Below are positions 50,084-51,880 of a stretch of 51,880 bases of DNA, piece by piece. The translations under genes and the position numbers were made by a program. Each line of letters opens with the position of its first letter. The first letter of the stretch is position 1. Source of the stretch: Burkholderia sp. L27(2015) (lineage in GTDB: Bacteria > Pseudomonadota > Gammaproteobacteria > Burkholderiales > Burkholderiaceae); contig NZ_LMUX01000016.1 of the NCBI RefSeq assembly GCF_009765705.1, positions 1,098,114 through 1,149,993 of the forward strand. Reading direction: 5' to 3'. The notes beneath the pieces are model-generated. The model was not told the origin of the DNA. It made no database searches and was given only the letters and a program-made list of their open reading frames with translations.

Positions 50084-51391
50084 ATGAGTACTGATTCGGC
50101 CCAGGACACGGCACTCGCCGCAGCGCCTCATCAAAAAACCAGTGTGTTCCGTTTGATCCTGGCGACCTCGATAGGCAATGCGCTCGAATTCTACGACCTC
50201 ATTGTTTACGGTTATTTTGCGACGACCCTGTCCAAGTTGTTTTTCCCGACGCACGACAAGACGATGTCGCTGCTGCTCACGTTGGGCACGTTCGCGCTGT
50301 CGTATCTGGCGCGGCCGGTGGGTGCATTGGTGCTGGGCTCATATAGCGATCGCTGCGGTCGCAAGGCCTCGCTCACGTTGTCGATCACGATGATGACGAT
50401 AGGCACCGGGATGGTAGCGCTGATGCCCACGTATGCGGCCATCGGCATGCTGGCGCCGATCGGCATTTTTGCCTCGCGTTTGCTGCAGGGGTTTTCGGCC
50501 GGCGGCGAATTCGGCAGTTCGACGGCTTTCCTGATCGAACATGCACCCAAACGCAGCGGTTTCATGTCGAGCTGGCAGTTCTCCAGCCAGGGGGCGAGCG
50601 TTTTGCTGGCATCGGCCTTCGGTGCGGTGTTGACCAGCACGCTCAGCCCGGGCGATCTCGAAAGCTGGGGCTGGCGCATTCCATTCCTGTTCGGCATGTT
50701 GATCGGCCCGATCGGGTTGTATATACGCCGCCATGTCGACGAGACGCCGGAGTTCGAACGCATCAAGGCCGAGCCCGCGCAAGCTTCGGTTTCGCCAATA
50801 CGCGAAGTGCTCACCACGCAGAAAGAGCGCCTGCTGATCTCGATCGGCTCGCTGGTGCTGACCACCACCGCCAACTACATGCTGCTCTACATGCCGACGT
50901 ACGCGTCGCGGCAACTCGGGCTGGCGCAGTCCTACGGCTTCATGGCGACATTGCTCGCGGGCTTCATCGTGATGGTGCTCACGCCGATAGTGGGCCACTG
51001 GTCCGACAAGGTGGGCCGCACGCGCATCATGCTGGGCGCCGGGGTGTTGTTTTTCGTGACCGTCTATCCTGCGTTCATGTTGATGAACGCGCATCCTTCA
51101 CTGCTGACGCTGATGGCCGCAGTGGGTTGGGTGGCGATCTTGAAGGCCATCTATTACGCGCCGATTCCCGCTCTGATGTCGGATATGTTCCCCACACGTA
51201 CGCGCACGACCGGCATGGCTGTCGGGTATAACCTCGGGACCACGATTTTCGGCGGCTTCACGCCGCTCGCCGTCGCCTCGCTGATCGCTGCCACCGGCAA
51301 CAATCTGGCGCCGGGCTTTTACCTGATGATCGCGGCGATCATCAGCCTGTTCACGCTCGTGTGGGCACGAGCTCGCTTGAACGTACACTAA
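50084..51391 (+). CDS. MFS transporter, metabolite:H+ symporter family
   Basis: This 435-residue, 12-TM transporter starts at ATG 50084 after AGAGGAATG. It has the MHS-family features FRLILATSIGNALEFYDLIV near TM1, GSYSDRCGRKASL as loop motif with HWSDKVGRTRIML as its repeat, and LLQGFSAGGEFGSSTAFLIE. Relatives (ShiA, ProP, KgtP, citrate symporters) import organic acids, amino acids or osmolytes by proton symport. It lies 122 bp after the peptidase and 34 bp before the serine hydrolase, so it is probably the importer for their substrate. Confidence 0.92.
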   Translation: MSTDSAQDTALAAAPHQKTSVFRLILATSIGNALEFYDLIVYGYFATTLSKLFFPTHDKTMSLLLTLGTFALSYLARPVGALVLGSYSDRCGRKASLTLSITMMTIGTGMVALMPTYAAIGMLAPIGIFASRLLQGFSAGGEFGSSTAFLIEHAPKRSGFMSSWQFSSQGASVLLASAFGAVLTSTLSPGDLESWGWRIPFLFGMLIGPIGLYIRRHVDETPEFERIKAEPAQASVSPIREVLTTQKERLLISIGSLVLTTTANYMLLYMPTYASRQLGLAQSYGFMATLLAGFIVMVLTPIVGHWSDKVGRTRIMLGAGVLFFVTVYPAFMLMNAHPSLLTLMAAVGWVAILKAIYYAPIPALMSDMFPTRTRTTGMAVGYNLGTTIFGGFTPLAVASLIAATGNNLAPGFYLMIAAIISLFTLVWARARLNVH

Positions 51392-51424
51392 AGCGCATAT
51401 GCAATTGCATCAACAAGGAAACCT

Positions 51425-51880
51425 ATGCAACCGATAGATTTGAAGTCCGCAGTGCAATTTTCGATCGGTCATGAATCGCTTTGGGATCGCGAAGTCGATG
51501 GCAACTGGGGTGTGCATCCCAACGACCCGCCACCCTGGAACCGGTTGCTCGGCCCCGTGCATGATCGCGGCCCGGTGTCGGGCGTCATCACGCTGGACGG
51601 TCAGCAGCTCGCGTCCTGGGGCGAACCCGATCGTGCCGACCTGACATTCAGCATCGCCAAGACGTATCTGGCCTTGCTCGCGGGCGTGGCTCACGATCGC
51701 GGGTTGTTGCCCGATGTCGACGAACCCGTGCATGTGCGTGTGCCCGGTATCGGCTTCGACAGCGAACACAATGCGAGCGTAACTTGGGCGCAACTGCTGC
51801 AGCAGACTAGCGAATGGCAAGGCGAATATTTCGGACTGTCCGATCAGGCCGACCACTTTCGCGCCGTGACGTTTGGAAAG
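51425..51880 (+). CDS. Serine beta-lactamase-fold hydrolase (partial, runs off window)
   Basis: An ATG at 51425 follows AAGGAAACC and opens a frame that reaches the window end without a stop (152 codons seen). The sequence includes WGEPDRADLTFSIAKTYLAL, whose SIAK tetrad matches the SxxK nucleophile motif of class C beta-lactamases, DD-peptidases and esterases. GLLPDVDEPVHVRVPGIGFD and NASVTWAQLLQQTSEWQG follow the typical pattern 'isirhLLthtSgl'. The YxN and KTG-type motifs lie beyond the window. There is no signal peptide, so a cytosolic esterase or D-aminopeptidase-like amidase is more likely than antibiotic resistance. Confidence 0.85.
   Translation, partial: MQPIDLKSAVQFSIGHESLWDREVDGNWGVHPNDPPPWNRLLGPVHDRGPVSGVITLDGQQLASWGEPDRADLTFSIAKTYLALLAGVAHDRGLLPDVDEPVHVRVPGIGFDSEHNASVTWAQLLQQTSEWQGEYFGLSDQADHFRAVTFGK

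Overview
The window looks like chromosomal DNA of a beta-proteobacterium of the Burkholderiaceae, most likely Burkholderia sensu lato (Paraburkholderia, Caballeronia or Burkholderia). The reasons are the high GC content, a porin of the Burkholderia 'porin_4' type, many LysR, AraC and MFS genes, the emrB-OMF-emrA efflux layout and a LigJ/LigK-type aromatic lower pathway. These assignments come from reading the sequence without a database search. I saw no rRNA, tRNA, CRISPR array, transposase or replication origin.

Layout. 1-2400: a small unknown gene, then a divergent AraC regulator/SDR oxidoreductase pair. 2414-6333: an IclR-controlled operon (promoter and palindromic operator visible) with an MFS transporter, 4-oxalomesaconate hydratase and 4-carboxy-4-hydroxy-2-oxoadipate aldolase. 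These are the last two steps of gallate/protocatechuate 4,5-cleavage, without the ring-cleavage genes. 6551-11370: a chemoreceptor, a two-domain ABM protein, an EIIA-like protein with an extra N-terminal domain, and a 14-TM exporter. 11487-22330: an accessory stretch. It holds a TonB-dependent siderophore receptor, an unanchored periplasmic protein with two TonB C-terminal-like domains, and a divergent, translationally coupled three-gene operon of lower GC content that encodes two bitopic inner-membrane proteins of unknown family and a membrane-anchored ClpB-D2-type AAA+ ATPase. After these come a decayed regulator, a small secreted protein, an AraC/GyrI-like regulator and an autotransporter fragment missing both ends.

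22276-28967: a tripartite drug-efflux operon (emrA, OMF and emrB on the minus strand) with a large palindromic operator, a divergent LysR regulator and a PAP2 membrane phosphatase. 28961-31008: a divergent MocR regulator and DJ-1/PfpI gene. 31023-41456: signalling genes, with a CBS protein, a periplasmic binding protein coupled to a CHASE-PAS-PAS-GGDEF-EAL protein, and an MHYT-GGDEF-EAL protein. Between the last two lie a LysR-SDR-MFS group and a small unknown gene. 41659-46198: a porin-ABC importer operon. 46447-51880: a HAD phosphatase, a BrnA-antitoxin-like fragment, and a LysR regulator divergent from an M20 peptidase, an MFS symporter and a serine beta-lactamase-fold hydrolase that runs off the window.

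The best candidate for an undescribed system is 13953-18822. A cytoplasm-facing, membrane-anchored AAA+ motor is encoded between two inner-membrane proteins with periplasmic heads, and divergently from a soluble double TonB-domain protein that lies beside a siderophore receptor. No part of it matches a standard secretion, T6SS or TonB/ExbBD locus that I know.
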